Counted from the first letter of the stretch, positions 1 to 9,481 are shown. The stretch is 64,000 nucleotides of DNA from CAIMUS01 sp963708455 (GCA_963708455.1 CAVPSQ010000010.1:186001-250000); one strand, 5' to 3'. Program-made: numbers and translations. Notes: generated by a model from the letters alone, not told the origin.

Positions 1-79
1 CGAGACCCGCTGATCCTGGGAGCGCCGGCGTCCTCGCCGGCCCGTTGCAGTCAACCTGCGAAGCGTCCCAGCTTAAGTG
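1..79. repeat. Right part of a dispersed MITE-like repeat
   Basis: Positions 15-79 align without gaps to 51173-51237 with about seven mismatches. The copy near 51.2 kb is complete and has inverted ends; here only the right part is visible because the window starts inside it. The core is a GC-rich hairpin (GCCGGCGTCCTCGCCGGC) and the end carries CTTAAGTG. Confidence 0.6.
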
Positions 80-110
80 AATGGCCTAAATTCATGTTCA
101 AGCACCCTAG

Positions 111-734
111 ATGAAGACCATATTAGTTGCTAATCCCAAAGGGGGCTGTGGTAAAACCACGCTGGCGATCAATCTGGCCGGTTATTTTGCCGTGCAGGGA
201 CAGCGGGTGATCCTGGCGGATCTGGACCGGCAGGGATCGGCCACCAGTTGGCTGGCGCGGCGACCGCAACAGGCGCCGCCGATCCAGGGCTGGGAAGGGC
301 GCGACGCTGGGTCGTTCGATTTCGACGTAACGCCCGATGTGGTCATTCTGGATGCGCCCGCCGGGTTGCACGGCGAGCGCTTGAAGACCGCCGTCAAGCA
401 CGTCGAGCAGGTGCTGATTCCGGTGCAGCCCTCGCCCTTCGATACGGACGCTACCGGTGAATTCATCGCCCTGTTGGCCGAGATCAAGCAAATCCGCAAG
501 CATAAATGCGCCCCCGCCGTCATCGGCAACCGGATTCACCGGCGCACGCTGGCGCTAAACCGGTTGCAGATCTTTCTGGACTCGTTGGACTTGCCTGTGC
601 TCGGCCTGATCCGGGATGCGCAGTTATACGTGCAGTTAGCGGCTGAGGGTTTGACCGTGTTCGATCTGCCCGCGCAACGGACAGCGCCCTATCTGGACGA
701 GTGGCAGGGCATTATCCGCTGGCTCCAGGACTAG
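111..734 (+). CDS. ParA/MinD-family ATPase
   Basis: This 207-residue protein opens with a deviant Walker A motif of the ParA type, KGGCGKTT at residues 10-17, followed by DLDRQGS near residue 40 and a Walker B-like stretch VVILDAPAG near residue 80. Family members are small P-loop ATPases that dimerise on ATP and position DNA or protein cargo. No ParB-like partner lies beside it, so this is an orphan ParA, and its cargo cannot be told from the sequence. The length is typical of the short ParA group. The next gene starts ten bases downstream on the same strand, which suggests cotranscription but not a shared role. Confidence 0.85.
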   Translation: MKTILVANPKGGCGKTTLAINLAGYFAVQGQRVILADLDRQGSATSWLARRPQQAPPIQGWEGRDAGSFDFDVTPDVVILDAPAGLHGERLKTAVKHVEQVLIPVQPSPFDTDATGEFIALLAEIKQIRKHKCAPAVIGNRIHRRTLALNRLQIFLDSLDLPVLGLIRDAQLYVQLAAEGLTVFDLPAQRTAPYLDEWQGIIRWLQD

Positions 735-743
735 CCGCCGCTG

Positions 744-2663
744 ATGTTGAGTTGGCGCAATCTCAGTTTGCAACGGGGCGGCAAGCCCCTGTTCGAGCAG
801 GCGTCCCTGACCCTGCATGCCGGCTGGAAGGTGGGGTTGGTCGGCGCCAACGGCGTCGGCAAGTCGTCCCTGTTCGCGCTGCTACTGGATGAAATTCATC
901 CCGACGCCGGCGATCTGGAACTGCCGCCGCGCCTGACCATCGCCCATGTCGCCCAGGAGACGCCGCCCTTGCCGCAGCCGGCGATCGAGCATGTGTTGGA
1001 CGGCGATGTGGAATGGCGCGCGCTGGAGCGTGCTTTGCAATCTGCCGACGCGCAGCGTGACGGCGCCCGGTTGGCCGAATTGCATGACCGCTTCGAGGCG
1101 CTGGATGGTTATGCGACCCGTTCCCGCGCGGAACGGCTACTGGCCGGATTAGGGTTCGAGACTACCGATATGGCGCGGCCGGTGGCGGAATTTTCCGGTG
1201 GCTGGCGGGTGCGCCTGAATCTGGCGCGGGCGCTGATGTGCCGCTCCGATCTGCTGCTGCTGGACGAGCCGACCAACCATCTCGATCTGGACGCCGTGTT
1301 ATGGCTGGAGCAGTGGCTGCGAGCTTATCCAGGAACCCTGCTGCTGATCTCGCATGACCGCGACGTGCTGGACAATGTGGTGGACCATGTGATCCATCTG
1401 GAACAGCGGCAGATGCGGCTTTACAAGGGTAATTACAGCGCGTTCGAGGCGCAGCGGGCCGCCCGGCTGGCATTGCAACAGGCGACCTATGAAAAACAGC
1501 AGCACGAAATCGCCCATTTGCACAGTTTCATCACCCGCTTCAAAGCCAAGGCTACCAAGGCCCGCCAGGCACAAAGCCGCATCAAGGCGCTGGAGCGGCT
1601 GGAAATCATTGCCGCCGCCCATGTGGATTCGCCATTCGAGTTCGATTTTAAGGCGCCGGACCGGCTGCCCAGTCCGCTGTTGAGCCTGGACAAGGTATCC
1701 GCCGGCTATGGCGACCGGCTGGTGTTGCGCGACGTGAGCCTGGTGATTAATCCGGGTTTCCGGCTGGGTCTGCTGGGTCCGAACGGCGCCGGCAAATCCA
1801 CCCTGATCAAGCTGCTGGCCGGGCTACTGCCGCCGGCGGGTGGCCCTATGGAAACCGGTCTGGGACTCACGATCGGCTACTTTGCTCAGCATCAACTGGA
1901 GCAATTGCGGCCCGAGTGGAGTCCGCTGCGGCATCTACAGGCGCTGGATGCGCAAGCTACCGAGCAGGCGTTGCGCGATTTTCTGGGCGGTTTCGGCTTT
2001 CGGGGCGAGCAGGCGCTGGACCCGGTGGCGCCGTTTTCCGGCGGCGAAAAAGCCCGCCTGGCACTGGCGCTACTGGTGTGGCAGCGGCCGAATTTATTGC
2101 TGCTGGACGAGCCGACCAATCACCTCGATCTGGACATGCGCCATGCGCTGACGCTGGCCTTGCAGTCGTATCAGGGCGCCTTGCTGGTGGTATCACACGA
2201 TCGGCATCTGCTGCGCACCACCACGGACGCCTTCGCGCTGGTGGCGGAAGGCCGGCTGCAACCCTTCGACGGCGATCTGGACGATTATCGGGACTGGCTG
2301 ACCGCCCGGCGGCGCTCATCTAATAATAAAGAGAGCGAGGATCAGCGTCCCAGCGAGCGGCGCAAGGAGCAGAAACGGCAGGAAGCGGAATGGCGGCAGC
2401 GGCTGGCGGTCAAACGGCGACCGTTGGAGCAGCGCATCAAAACACTGGAAAAGCGCCTGGACCATTTACAGACCTCCAAGGCGGAAATCGAAACGGCGTT
2501 GGCGGACGCCGCCAGTTATACCGACGCCAACAAGGATAAGCTTAAGGAACTGCTGGTACGGCAGGGAAAGATCAGCGGCGAACTGACGCAACTGGAGGAG
2601 GACTGGCTGGACTTGCAGGAACAGTGGGAAGCCTTGGGAGCGACGGTCGATGATAAGTCTTGA
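744..2663 (+). CDS. ABC-F family ATPase, YheS-like
   Basis: A 639-residue soluble protein with two ABC ATPase domains and no membrane segments, which defines the ABC-F family. Domain 1 has Walker A GANGVGKSS near residue 34, signature FSGGWRVRL near 150 and Walker B LLLLDEPTNHLDL near 170. Domain 2 has GPNGAGKST near 345 and FSGGEKARL near 431. Between them is the charged linker typical of ribosome-binding ABC-F proteins, and the C-terminus (about 530-639) is a lysine/glutamate-rich coiled coil. Length and layout resemble YheS more than Uup or EttA. ABC-F proteins act at the ribosomal E site; the exact substrate state is not known from sequence. Confidence 0.9.
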   Translation: MLSWRNLSLQRGGKPLFEQASLTLHAGWKVGLVGANGVGKSSLFALLLDEIHPDAGDLELPPRLTIAHVAQETPPLPQPAIEHVLDGDVEWRALERALQSADAQRDGARLAELHDRFEALDGYATRSRAERLLAGLGFETTDMARPVAEFSGGWRVRLNLARALMCRSDLLLLDEPTNHLDLDAVLWLEQWLRAYPGTLLLISHDRDVLDNVVDHVIHLEQRQMRLYKGNYSAFEAQRAARLALQQATYEKQQHEIAHLHSFITRFKAKATKARQAQSRIKALERLEIIAAAHVDSPFEFDFKAPDRLPSPLLSLDKVSAGYGDRLVLRDVSLVINPGFRLGLLGPNGAGKSTLIKLLAGLLPPAGGPMETGLGLTIGYFAQHQLEQLRPEWSPLRHLQALDAQATEQALRDFLGGFGFRGEQALDPVAPFSGGEKARLALALLVWQRPNLLLLDEPTNHLDLDMRHALTLALQSYQGALLVVSHDRHLLRTTTDAFALVAEGRLQPFDGDLDDYRDWLTARRRSSNNKESEDQRPSERRKEQKRQEAEWRQRLAVKRRPLEQRIKTLEKRLDHLQTSKAEIETALADAASYTDANKDKLKELLVRQGKISGELTQLEEDWLDLQEQWEALGATVDDKS

Positions 2664-2832
2664 TTCGGGGGTTGGGTTAGCAAACTGGTATGAGTGGGCC
2701 ATGCCCACCTTACGACTGCTCACGGCTGAGCGCCAACCATGCTATCATATCTAGCAGTTCAAATTTTTCACCAAAAACGGCGCTCATTGCTTAAATATTT
2801 TAAAACTTATTCTTACTATTAGGAGAGAGACG

Positions 2833-4641
2833 ATGTTATACCATTTACCATATGCAGGGGACGATAAATTTAGAACAATTATCGATAAAATTAAGGATTC
2901 TTACTGGCCACAGACTATCTATAGCGAACACGTCCAGCAGAATAGAGAGCCAAAGCTTCCTCAATGGCCTAGCCCGCCGCCAGCGCATAAGAGAATTGAG
3001 GAAATCAGACAGTCGTTATTAGCTATTGTTAATAAGATAAGCAGAGATCATAGCCAGTATTTTATATTTAAAAAAGACCCAAACGAATCCAGTTTCATTG
3101 CGATGGAAATTCTTCCTTTCGTTAGTTCTTTTCATCAGTATTTCTTGGAGCGTCAGTGGACGGCTCCTTTAAGAGACCCGCATCGGCATCATGATGAGCT
3201 GTTTCAACTTTCTCCTCCCTCAGAAGAAGATGAGAACCGTTTAAACACCGCGGCTAGAGAAATTAATTTTTCCAAAAATTGGCGCGATTATAGCCACTTC
3301 GTCAATGTAGTCATGGCGACAGCGCGCCTTATTCAATACTTCAACCAACCCGATAAAATAGTGGAGGTGATGCTGAATAATTTAATGGAACTATCGCCTG
3401 AAAATCAACAGAGATTGCAAAAGGAGGCGAAAATTATGGCCTATCCTCCTGAGCCGCTAAATCCAGATACAGATTCTCGAGTATTTAAACTTATGCTCGC
3501 CGCCTTCTACCATGATATTGGTAAGACGGTTGTATATCATCGGCATGCTATGGAAGGCTCGATTATCATGGCGAGCTACACCATTAATGTGCTTAACCAG
3601 TTCAATAATATTACTCAGCATTATAGAGGAAGTAGATTAGAACGTGACGATTTATTATTTATTTCAGATCTGGTTTTCTTTCACGACCAATTTGGCACTC
3701 TCGGCACCGGTGAGGCGGGATATTTGCGGCTAGTCGACGTGGTTGATCGCGTTAAACGATATAGTTTAAAAAAGGAAAGGAAAGAAGGTAGAGAAGGCCA
3801 AATCAACCTCAGCAAACAGTCTATATTCGATTTATGGATGTTGAATATTGCTGATATTATGGTTTCGCTGAAAGACAAAGAGAAACTCCAAGAAAGATGG
3901 TTGAACAAAGATACAGCAGAAAATATTATATCGAGTTTTTTCAAGTCTGATCGGGCGGATTGGTTGCAGCATGATTTACGTATTGCTTTAAATTTGCTTG
4001 ATGAGCAAAATAAGCACTGGGACTCTGACAATATTAGCTATCTGGAAGAAATCGCCTCGAATGATTATGCGCATCGACACGTCGTAGAGCGCATCCGACG
4101 ATTATTGATAGCGAGCCTGGTAAAATTCGATGACAATTTCAATGAGTGTTTTTCTAATGAATTTGTAAAGCTGTCCGAAGAAAATTGGAACTCTATCATT
4201 AAACGCTGTATTCAGTCGGTTAATGATTTCTCAGAATTTTCTGACAGGTTGGCCTGGATTGGTCAAATGGATTATGCGCTAGGATTCTTTAGGAAAATTG
4301 TCGATAGAGCAATTCAACATACAATAAATGAACTTAAGGAGCAAAGTAGTGTACATTTAGGATGGATTCATAGAGGTGACGCTTCTGATTTTGGAGAAGA
4401 TTTTCTAAAAAGAGCGAATTCAGAATCTTTTGCAAGTAATTATGCCTCCCTGGTCGTTCATATAATAGAGCATCTGCTTTTTAGAGGAAGGGAAATTAAC
4501 CAGTTTAGGAATCTTGAATTTGAAGAAGCCAGTAACCATTTAACCCCAGATAAGATCGATCAGATCTTATCTATTGAAGGTCCTTTTAAATCCGGTCAAG
4601 CTATACAATTTATTCTGCAAACGATTTTTATGTATCCATAG
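2833..4641 (+). CDS. HD-domain protein, AT-rich, unknown substrate
   Basis: This 602-residue protein carries an HD metal-binding core: FYHDIGKTVVYH near residues 228-239, an upstream histidine in YSHF near 155 and FFHDQFGT near 283. HD proteins are usually phosphohydrolases acting on nucleotides or second messengers. No partner domain is recognisable, and residues 1-140 and 330-602 match nothing I know. Base composition and codon use are much more AT-rich than both neighbours, which suggests horizontal acquisition. A clear ribosome binding site (AGGAGAGAG) sits before the ATG, and an AT-rich stretch at about 2755-2825 probably holds the promoter. It lies just upstream of dgt, another HD enzyme, but the two sequences are not alike. 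Confidence 0.7.
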   Translation: MLYHLPYAGDDKFRTIIDKIKDSYWPQTIYSEHVQQNREPKLPQWPSPPPAHKRIEEIRQSLLAIVNKISRDHSQYFIFKKDPNESSFIAMEILPFVSSFHQYFLERQWTAPLRDPHRHHDELFQLSPPSEEDENRLNTAAREINFSKNWRDYSHFVNVVMATARLIQYFNQPDKIVEVMLNNLMELSPENQQRLQKEAKIMAYPPEPLNPDTDSRVFKLMLAAFYHDIGKTVVYHRHAMEGSIIMASYTINVLNQFNNITQHYRGSRLERDDLLFISDLVFFHDQFGTLGTGEAGYLRLVDVVDRVKRYSLKKERKEGREGQINLSKQSIFDLWMLNIADIMVSLKDKEKLQERWLNKDTAENIISSFFKSDRADWLQHDLRIALNLLDEQNKHWDSDNISYLEEIASNDYAHRHVVERIRRLLIASLVKFDDNFNECFSNEFVKLSEENWNSIIKRCIQSVNDFSEFSDRLAWIGQMDYALGFFRKIVDRAIQHTINELKEQSSVHLGWIHRGDASDFGEDFLKRANSESFASNYASLVVHIIEHLLFRGREINQFRNLEFEEASNHLTPDKIDQILSIEGPFKSGQAIQFILQTIFMYP

Positions 4642-4700
4642 GCGTCTATCCCTGTCAATTCAAACACCAGGCTTATTCCTCACGAAGCCTTTTTGAACCG

Positions 4701-6053
4701 ATGATGGACTGGAATCGCCTGCTTTCCCGTGCCCGCTTAGGCATGGCCGGCCAGCGCGCCGCTTCCGAAGCGCGTACCGATTTTCAGCGGGATTTCGACC
4801 GGATCGTGTTTTCCGCCGCCTTTCGCCGCCTGCAGGACAAGACCCAGGTCTTTCCGCTGTCGCAAAGCGACTATGTGCGCACCCGGCTGACCCATAGCCT
4901 GGAAGTCTCCAGCGTGGGCCGTACCCTGGGGACCAAGGTCGGCGAGAGCGTCATCCGCCGGCACGGTTTGCAAGGGGTCTATCCGCAGGACTTCGGCGCC
5001 ACAGTGGCGGCGGCCTGCCTGGCCCACGACATCGGTAATCCACCCTTCGGTCATTCCGGCGAGGACGCCATCCGCCTGTGGTTCGCCACCTCGACCACGG
5101 GCAAAGACGTGCTGGCGCAACTGAACCCCGCCCAGCAGGAGGACTTCCTGCGCTTCGAGGGCAATGCCCAGGGCTTCCGCCTGATCGCCCGGCTGCAAAG
5201 CCCGGATAACCGCGGTGGGATGCAACTGACCTGCGCCACGCTGGGAACCTTCACCAAATATCCGCGCGCTTCCCGCCTGAATGATCCATCACCTCCCGGC
5301 ATCGCCTACCGGAAATTCGGCTTTTTTCAAGATGATGCGGATTTGTTCGCCGAGGTAGTGGAGCAGTTGGGATTGACCGAAGTCCTGCCCGGTGCCTGGC
5401 GGCGGCACCCACTGGCCTATCTGGTGGAGGCCGCTGATGACATCTGTTACCGCATCATCAATATCGAAGACGCTTTTCGGCTCAATCAATTGGGCTATGA
5501 AGAAGTGCGTGGTCTGCTGCTGCCGTTGGCTGGCGACGGCGGCGTCAGCCGGCGGCTGGACGCCATCCATCATCCCAAGGAAAGAGTGGAGTATCTGCGC
5601 GCCAAGGCTATCGGCAATATGATCGACCAGGTGCAGGCTTGCTTTATCGAGCATGAGGACAGGCTGCTCGCTGGCCTGCTGGACGAAGAACTGCTGGATA
5701 TTATTCCCGCCGCCGAACAGATGCGGGCGCTGAAGCAGTTGGGCGAGGGCAAGGTGTACGTCTCTCCGCCGGTGGTGGAGATCGAAGCCGCCGGCTTCGA
5801 GGTCATGGGTGGTCTGCTGCGCGCCTTTATCGTCACGGTGAACGACATCGCCTTGCACGGCGCCGGCGCTTCGCCCAAAAGCCGGATGCTGATCTATCTG
5901 ATTCCCGAACAGTTTGTCGGTCCCGACCGCCGGCCCGACCCCGATCTGTACCGGCGGGTGCTGCATATCACCGACTTCGTGGCGGGGATGACGGATTCCT
6001 ACGCGGTGGCGCTGTACAAGAAAATTACCGGGATTTCACTGCCGCTGGGGTAA
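4701..6053 (+). CDS. dgt: Deoxyguanosinetriphosphate triphosphohydrolase
   Basis: A 450-residue dGTPase family protein. Family hallmarks are visible: the N-terminal FQRDFDRIVFSAAFRRLQDK segment, TRLTHSLEVSSVGR, the HD pair in CLAHDIGNPPFGHSGE near residue 108, and the downstream ADDICYRIINIEDA segment. The enzyme hydrolyses dGTP (or other dNTPs) to the deoxynucleoside and triphosphate, influencing nucleotide pools. Two adjacent ATG codons (4701 and 4704) can serve as start. High GC content matches the core genome, unlike the AT-rich HD gene just upstream. Confidence 0.92.
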   Translation: MMDWNRLLSRARLGMAGQRAASEARTDFQRDFDRIVFSAAFRRLQDKTQVFPLSQSDYVRTRLTHSLEVSSVGRTLGTKVGESVIRRHGLQGVYPQDFGATVAAACLAHDIGNPPFGHSGEDAIRLWFATSTTGKDVLAQLNPAQQEDFLRFEGNAQGFRLIARLQSPDNRGGMQLTCATLGTFTKYPRASRLNDPSPPGIAYRKFGFFQDDADLFAEVVEQLGLTEVLPGAWRRHPLAYLVEAADDICYRIINIEDAFRLNQLGYEEVRGLLLPLAGDGGVSRRLDAIHHPKERVEYLRAKAIGNMIDQVQACFIEHEDRLLAGLLDEELLDIIPAAEQMRALKQLGEGKVYVSPPVVEIEAAGFEVMGGLLRAFIVTVNDIALHGAGASPKSRMLIYLIPEQFVGPDRRPDPDLYRRVLHITDFVAGMTDSYAVALYKKITGISLPLG

Positions 6054-6124
6054 GCGTTTCCGAACCACCCCGGCGCTGCGCGCCACCCCTCCTTAGCCAA
6101 GGAGAGGAAAAAAGAACTCTCTCC

Positions 6125-6376
6125 CTAACCCGCCTTGCGAATAAAGAATTCAGCCCGTTCCTCTTGTTCGATCAACCGCAGCAATTCGTGCCGGGTCTGG
6201 TCGCAGAAGGCGCGGAAATCGAGTGGGGCCAGCGGGTCCGTGGCGAGCACATGCAACACCTGGCCGGGCTGCATGCGGTTAAGTTCCAGTTTGGTTTTGA
6301 GAATCGGCAGGGGACAGGCCAGACCGGTTACATCGAGTACGCGGTCGACCTGAATGGCGGTAGCGGGAACGGCCAT
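6125..6376 (-). CDS. TusA-family sulfur carrier protein
   Basis: A small protein of 83 residues if started at the ATG whose complement is 6374-6376; an in-frame upstream ATG would add 14 residues that look unlike the family. It has the TusA core motif LDVTGLACPLPILKTK, in which the cysteine of CPLP carries the persulfide. TusA-like proteins relay sulfur to tRNA thiolation, molybdenum cofactor synthesis or sulfur oxidation. No sulfur gene is next to it, so the pathway is open. It is divergent from livJ. Confidence 0.85.
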   Translation of the reverse strand: MAVPATAIQVDRVLDVTGLACPLPILKTKLELNRMQPGQVLHVLATDPLAPLDFRAFCDQTRHELLRLIEQEERAEFFIRKAG

Positions 6377-6533
6377 GAGTGCGCTTGAAACCAGCAGTGG
6401 TCGGGAATGAGAACGCATCTTACCGGTTTGACTCCGACTTGCAAGCCGCCATCCGGCCGGATCATAAGCAACTTGTGTTTTCTGAAAATTGCGGTAACTT
6501 TAGGCGACTTTTATAACCACCTGGGGAGAGAGC

Positions 6534-7658
6534 ATGAGAACGATGATCCATCGCAACCTGCTGGTTCTGGCCATCGGTGTGCTGACGCTCGGCGTCAGTG
6601 CAACGGTCCGGGCGCAAGACACCATCAAAATCGCCATTGTCGGCCCCGTGACCGGCCCGGTCGCGCAGTACGGCGATATGCAGATGATGGGCGCCAATAT
6701 GGCGATAGAACAGATCAACGCCAAAGGCGGCGTTAATGGCAAAAAGCTGGAGGCGGTCCCGCTGGACGATGTTTGCGAGCCCAAGCAGGCGGTAGCCGTG
6801 GCCAACAAGGTGGTGAACGAAGGCATCACGTTCGTGGTCGGTCACCTCTGTTCGGGCTCCACCCAGCCGGCCTCCGCGATTTATAACGAAGAAGGCATCG
6901 TCATGATCACGCCGGCCTCCACCAACCCGGACATCACCCGGCAGGGTTACGATCAGGTGTTCCGCACCATCGGCACCGACGACCAGCAGGGACCGGTGGC
7001 CGGCAATTACATCGCCGACAAAATCAAACCTAAGACGCTGGCGATCCTTCACGATAAACAACAGTACGGTCAAGGCATCGCCACCGAGGTCAGAAAGACG
7101 ATTGAGAACAAGGGCGTCAACCTGGCGCTGTTCGAAGGCATCAGCAAGGGCCAGACCGATTTTTCGGCGCTGATCACCAAAATGAAGACAGCCGGCGTGG
7201 ACTTCGTTTATTACGGCGGCTATCACCCCGAACTGGGACTGATCCTGCGCCAGGCGCGGGCACAGGGCTTTGACGCCCGCTTTATGGGACCGGAAGGAGT
7301 CGGCAACAAGGACATCAGCGCCATCGCCGGGCCGGCTTCGGAAGGGCTGCTGGTCACCCTGCCGGCCGATTTCTCGCAGAATCCCGCCAACGCCGAACTG
7401 GTCAAAGCTTTCAAGTACAAGGGCCAGGACTCATCGGGAGCCTTCGTGATGCCATCCTATGCGGCGGTGCAACTGATCGCCGCCGCTATTAGCAAAGGTG
7501 GCAGTGCCGATCCTAAACAAGTCGCCGCAGAACTCCACCATTCCACCTTCGATACCCCTATCGGCAGCGTCACCTTCAAGGAAAACGGCGATCTTAAGGA
7601 ATTCCAGTTCGTGATCTACACCTGGCACGCCGACGGCAGCAAGACCCCGGCGCAATAA
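6534..7658 (+). CDS. livJ: Branched-chain amino acid ABC transporter, substrate-binding protein
   Basis: A 374-residue periplasmic binding protein. The N-terminus is a signal peptide (basic start, hydrophobic core about residues 8-22, cleavage after VRA), followed by IKIAIVGPVTGPVAQYGDMQ and the LivJ/LivK fold with TPASTNPDIT. It binds leucine, isoleucine, valine or related ligands and delivers them to the LivHMGF importer, whose genes follow downstream. A strong ribosome binding site (GGGGAGAGAG) precedes the ATG. The last 15 codons and downstream bases are copied at 9781-9849, so foreign DNA separates this gene from livH. Confidence 0.93.
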   Translation: MRTMIHRNLLVLAIGVLTLGVSATVRAQDTIKIAIVGPVTGPVAQYGDMQMMGANMAIEQINAKGGVNGKKLEAVPLDDVCEPKQAVAVANKVVNEGITFVVGHLCSGSTQPASAIYNEEGIVMITPASTNPDITRQGYDQVFRTIGTDDQQGPVAGNYIADKIKPKTLAILHDKQQYGQGIATEVRKTIENKGVNLALFEGISKGQTDFSALITKMKTAGVDFVYYGGYHPELGLILRQARAQGFDARFMGPEGVGNKDISAIAGPASEGLLVTLPADFSQNPANAELVKAFKYKGQDSSGAFVMPSYAAVQLIAAAISKGGSADPKQVAAELHHSTFDTPIGSVTFKENGDLKEFQFVIYTWHADGSKTPAQ

Positions 7659-7684
7659 CCCAGCGTTGGCCGCCACGCACAGGG
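7616..7684. repeat. Direct repeat copy 1: livJ 3' end
   Basis: This 69-base stretch covers the last codons of livJ, its TAA stop and 26 bases beyond it. It matches 9781-9849 without gaps and with five mismatches. Together the two copies bracket the amidohydrolase-higBA insertion. Confidence 0.9.
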
Positions 7685-7744
7685 ACCTAACGCAGGCTTG
7701 CAGCGGAGCCGGCTACGCCGGCCCGCTGCATATGATCGTTAGGC
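7685..7744 (+). other. attC-like site (integron cassette recombination site)
   Basis: A 60-base imperfect palindrome starting ACCTAAC (7685-7691, fits RYYYAAC) and ending GTTAGGC (7738-7744, fits GTTRRRY). Inside are paired arms TGCAGCGG and CCGCTGCA and a central GCCGGC stem. Spacing and length match the classical 60-base attC of mobile integrons. No integrase gene is in the window. It lies directly after the livJ repeat and 25 bases before the amidohydrolase gene. Confidence 0.6.
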
Positions 7745-7769
7745 CGATCGGGCCGGCAAGAGAAAAGAC

Positions 7770-9122
7770 ATGCAACTCCATTTCAAAGGTGTACTGAGCG
7801 CAATCCTCATTCTCGGCTGCGCCGCTACACAGGCAGCTCATGCCCAGGATCCTCAGCCTACGGGCGTTATTTTCGAGAATGTCCATATCTTCGACGGTAC
7901 CTCCGACCGGCTTTCGGCTCCGTCGAATGTTCTGATCGTGGGTAATGTCATCAAGACGATTTCCAGCGCTCCCATTGCCGCCTCGCCTGCAACAGCGGTG
8001 ACACGGATTCAAGGCGGCGGGCGCACGCTCATGCCCGGTCTGATTGACGCCCATACCCACATCATGTTCGCGACCGTGCCGCTGCAGGTGGTGCTCACCA
8101 GCGATGCCGGCTTCATCAACGTCGCCGCCACCAAGGCCGCTACCGACATGCTGATGCGAGGCTTCACCAGTATCCGGGATCTGGGTGGCCCGGTATTCGG
8201 GCTCAAGCGCGGCATAGACATGGGGCTGGTGGTGGGGCCGCGAATCTGGCCGGCGGGCGCTATGATCTCCCAGACCGGCGGCCATGGCGACTTCCGCCCG
8301 CCGAATGAACTGCCCGCTCCACCGGGCAACTTCTCCTTCAACGAGCGCATCGGCACCGCAGCAATTGCCGACAATGCCGATTCGGTGCGGCAACGGGCAC
8401 GCGAACAGTTAGCGCTGGGAGCGTCGCAAATCAAGCTGATGGCCGGCGGCGGCGTGGCGTCGAACTACGACCCACTGGACGTTACGCAATACACCGTGCC
8501 TGAACTGCGCGCCGCGGTCGAGGCAGCAGAGAACTGGGGCACCTATGTCACTGTGCATGCCTATACGCCGCGCGCCGTGCGGCAGGCGATCGACGCCGGG
8601 GTTAAATGTATCGACCACGGCCAGTTGCTCGATGAGGCGACCGCGAAGCTGATGGCCGAGAAGGTCATGTGGTGGAGCCTGCAGCCGTTTACGGATGACC
8701 GGCCGTCGCCGTTTGCGGAGGGTTCGCCGAATCGAGCGAAGCAACTCCAGGTGTTCAGTGGCACTGACAGCGCGTACGCCTTGGCCAAGAAGTTCAAGAT
8801 CAAGACGGCTTGGGGAACCGACATATTGTTTAGCGCCCAGGTCGCGGCGACACAGGGGGCGGCACTTGCCAAGATGGTCCGTTGGTATACGCCCGCTGAG
8901 GTGCTGAAGATGGCGACTGCGGACAACGCCGAGTTGCTCGCTCTGTCCGGGCCCCGAAGCCCATACGGCGGCAAGCTTGGTGTCGTCCAGGAAGGTGCCC
9001 TGGCGGACCTGCTGCTAGTGGACGGCGACCCGCTGGAGAACATCAAGCTGATCGAGGATCCGACCAAGAACTTCCTGGTGATCATGAAGGACGGGAATAT
9101 CTACAAGAATCTCCTACGCTGA
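7770..9122 (+). CDS. Exported amidohydrolase-family protein
   Basis: A 450-residue metal-dependent hydrolase of the amidohydrolase superfamily. It starts with a signal peptide (hydrophobic about residues 8-24, AHA cleavage), then the N-terminal beta domain and the first metal ligand pair in LMPGLIDAHTHI near residue 95. Further candidate ligands are VTVHAYTPRA near 268, CIDHGQ near 283 and WGTDILF near 350. The C-terminus ALADLLLVDGDPLENI is typical of imidazolonepropionase and prolidase-like members. The substrate is not predictable; a periplasmic peptide or amide hydrolase is likely. It sits inside livJ-livH as part of an inserted block preceded by an attC-like site, so it is probably accessory cargo. 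Confidence 0.85.
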   Translation: MQLHFKGVLSAILILGCAATQAAHAQDPQPTGVIFENVHIFDGTSDRLSAPSNVLIVGNVIKTISSAPIAASPATAVTRIQGGGRTLMPGLIDAHTHIMFATVPLQVVLTSDAGFINVAATKAATDMLMRGFTSIRDLGGPVFGLKRGIDMGLVVGPRIWPAGAMISQTGGHGDFRPPNELPAPPGNFSFNERIGTAAIADNADSVRQRAREQLALGASQIKLMAGGGVASNYDPLDVTQYTVPELRAAVEAAENWGTYVTVHAYTPRAVRQAIDAGVKCIDHGQLLDEATAKLMAEKVMWWSLQPFTDDRPSPFAEGSPNRAKQLQVFSGTDSAYALAKKFKIKTAWGTDILFSAQVAATQGAALAKMVRWYTPAEVLKMATADNAELLALSGPRSPYGGKLGVVQEGALADLLLVDGDPLENIKLIEDPTKNFLVIMKDGNIYKNLLR

Positions 9123-9190
9123 CTCCTCGAACGCCTAACTGGTTATGCTGTTGCAAGCGGGCGAGGGGAGTGAACGGTTACTAAGAAACC

Positions 9191-9481
9191 ATGCGCGTCA
9201 TCTCCAAGAGGCCAATAAGACAATTTTGGGAACGTCATCCAGAATCCAAGCCCGCTTTGGAAGAATGGTTTCGTAAAGTTAGTCAACTTGCAGCGGCGTC
9301 TTTTTCCGAGTTGCGGCGAACATTCGGCTCGGCAGATTATGTTGATGGCTACACACTGTTTGATGTGGGTGGAAACAAATACCGAATCGCCACCGTTATC
9401 CACTATGACAAACAACGACTCTATGTCCGGCAGGTCATGACCCATGCGGAATACGACAGAAACGACTGGAGAAAAAAATGA
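9191..9481 (+). CDS. higB: HigB-type mRNA interferase toxin
   Basis: A 96-residue RelE/ParE-superfamily toxin of the HigB group. It shows the group's conserved stretches FDVGGNKYRIATVIHYDKQ and YVRQVMTHAEYDRNDW near its C-terminus. HigB cuts mRNA on the ribosome. The gene overlaps the following antitoxin-like frame by four bases (ATGA), the usual toxin-first arrangement of higBA. The antitoxin here is cut short, so whether the toxin is kept in check, or still active, is uncertain. Confidence 0.85.
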   Translation: MRVISKRPIRQFWERHPESKPALEEWFRKVSQLAAASFSELRRTFGSADYVDGYTLFDVGGNKYRIATVIHYDKQRLYVRQVMTHAEYDRNDWRKK

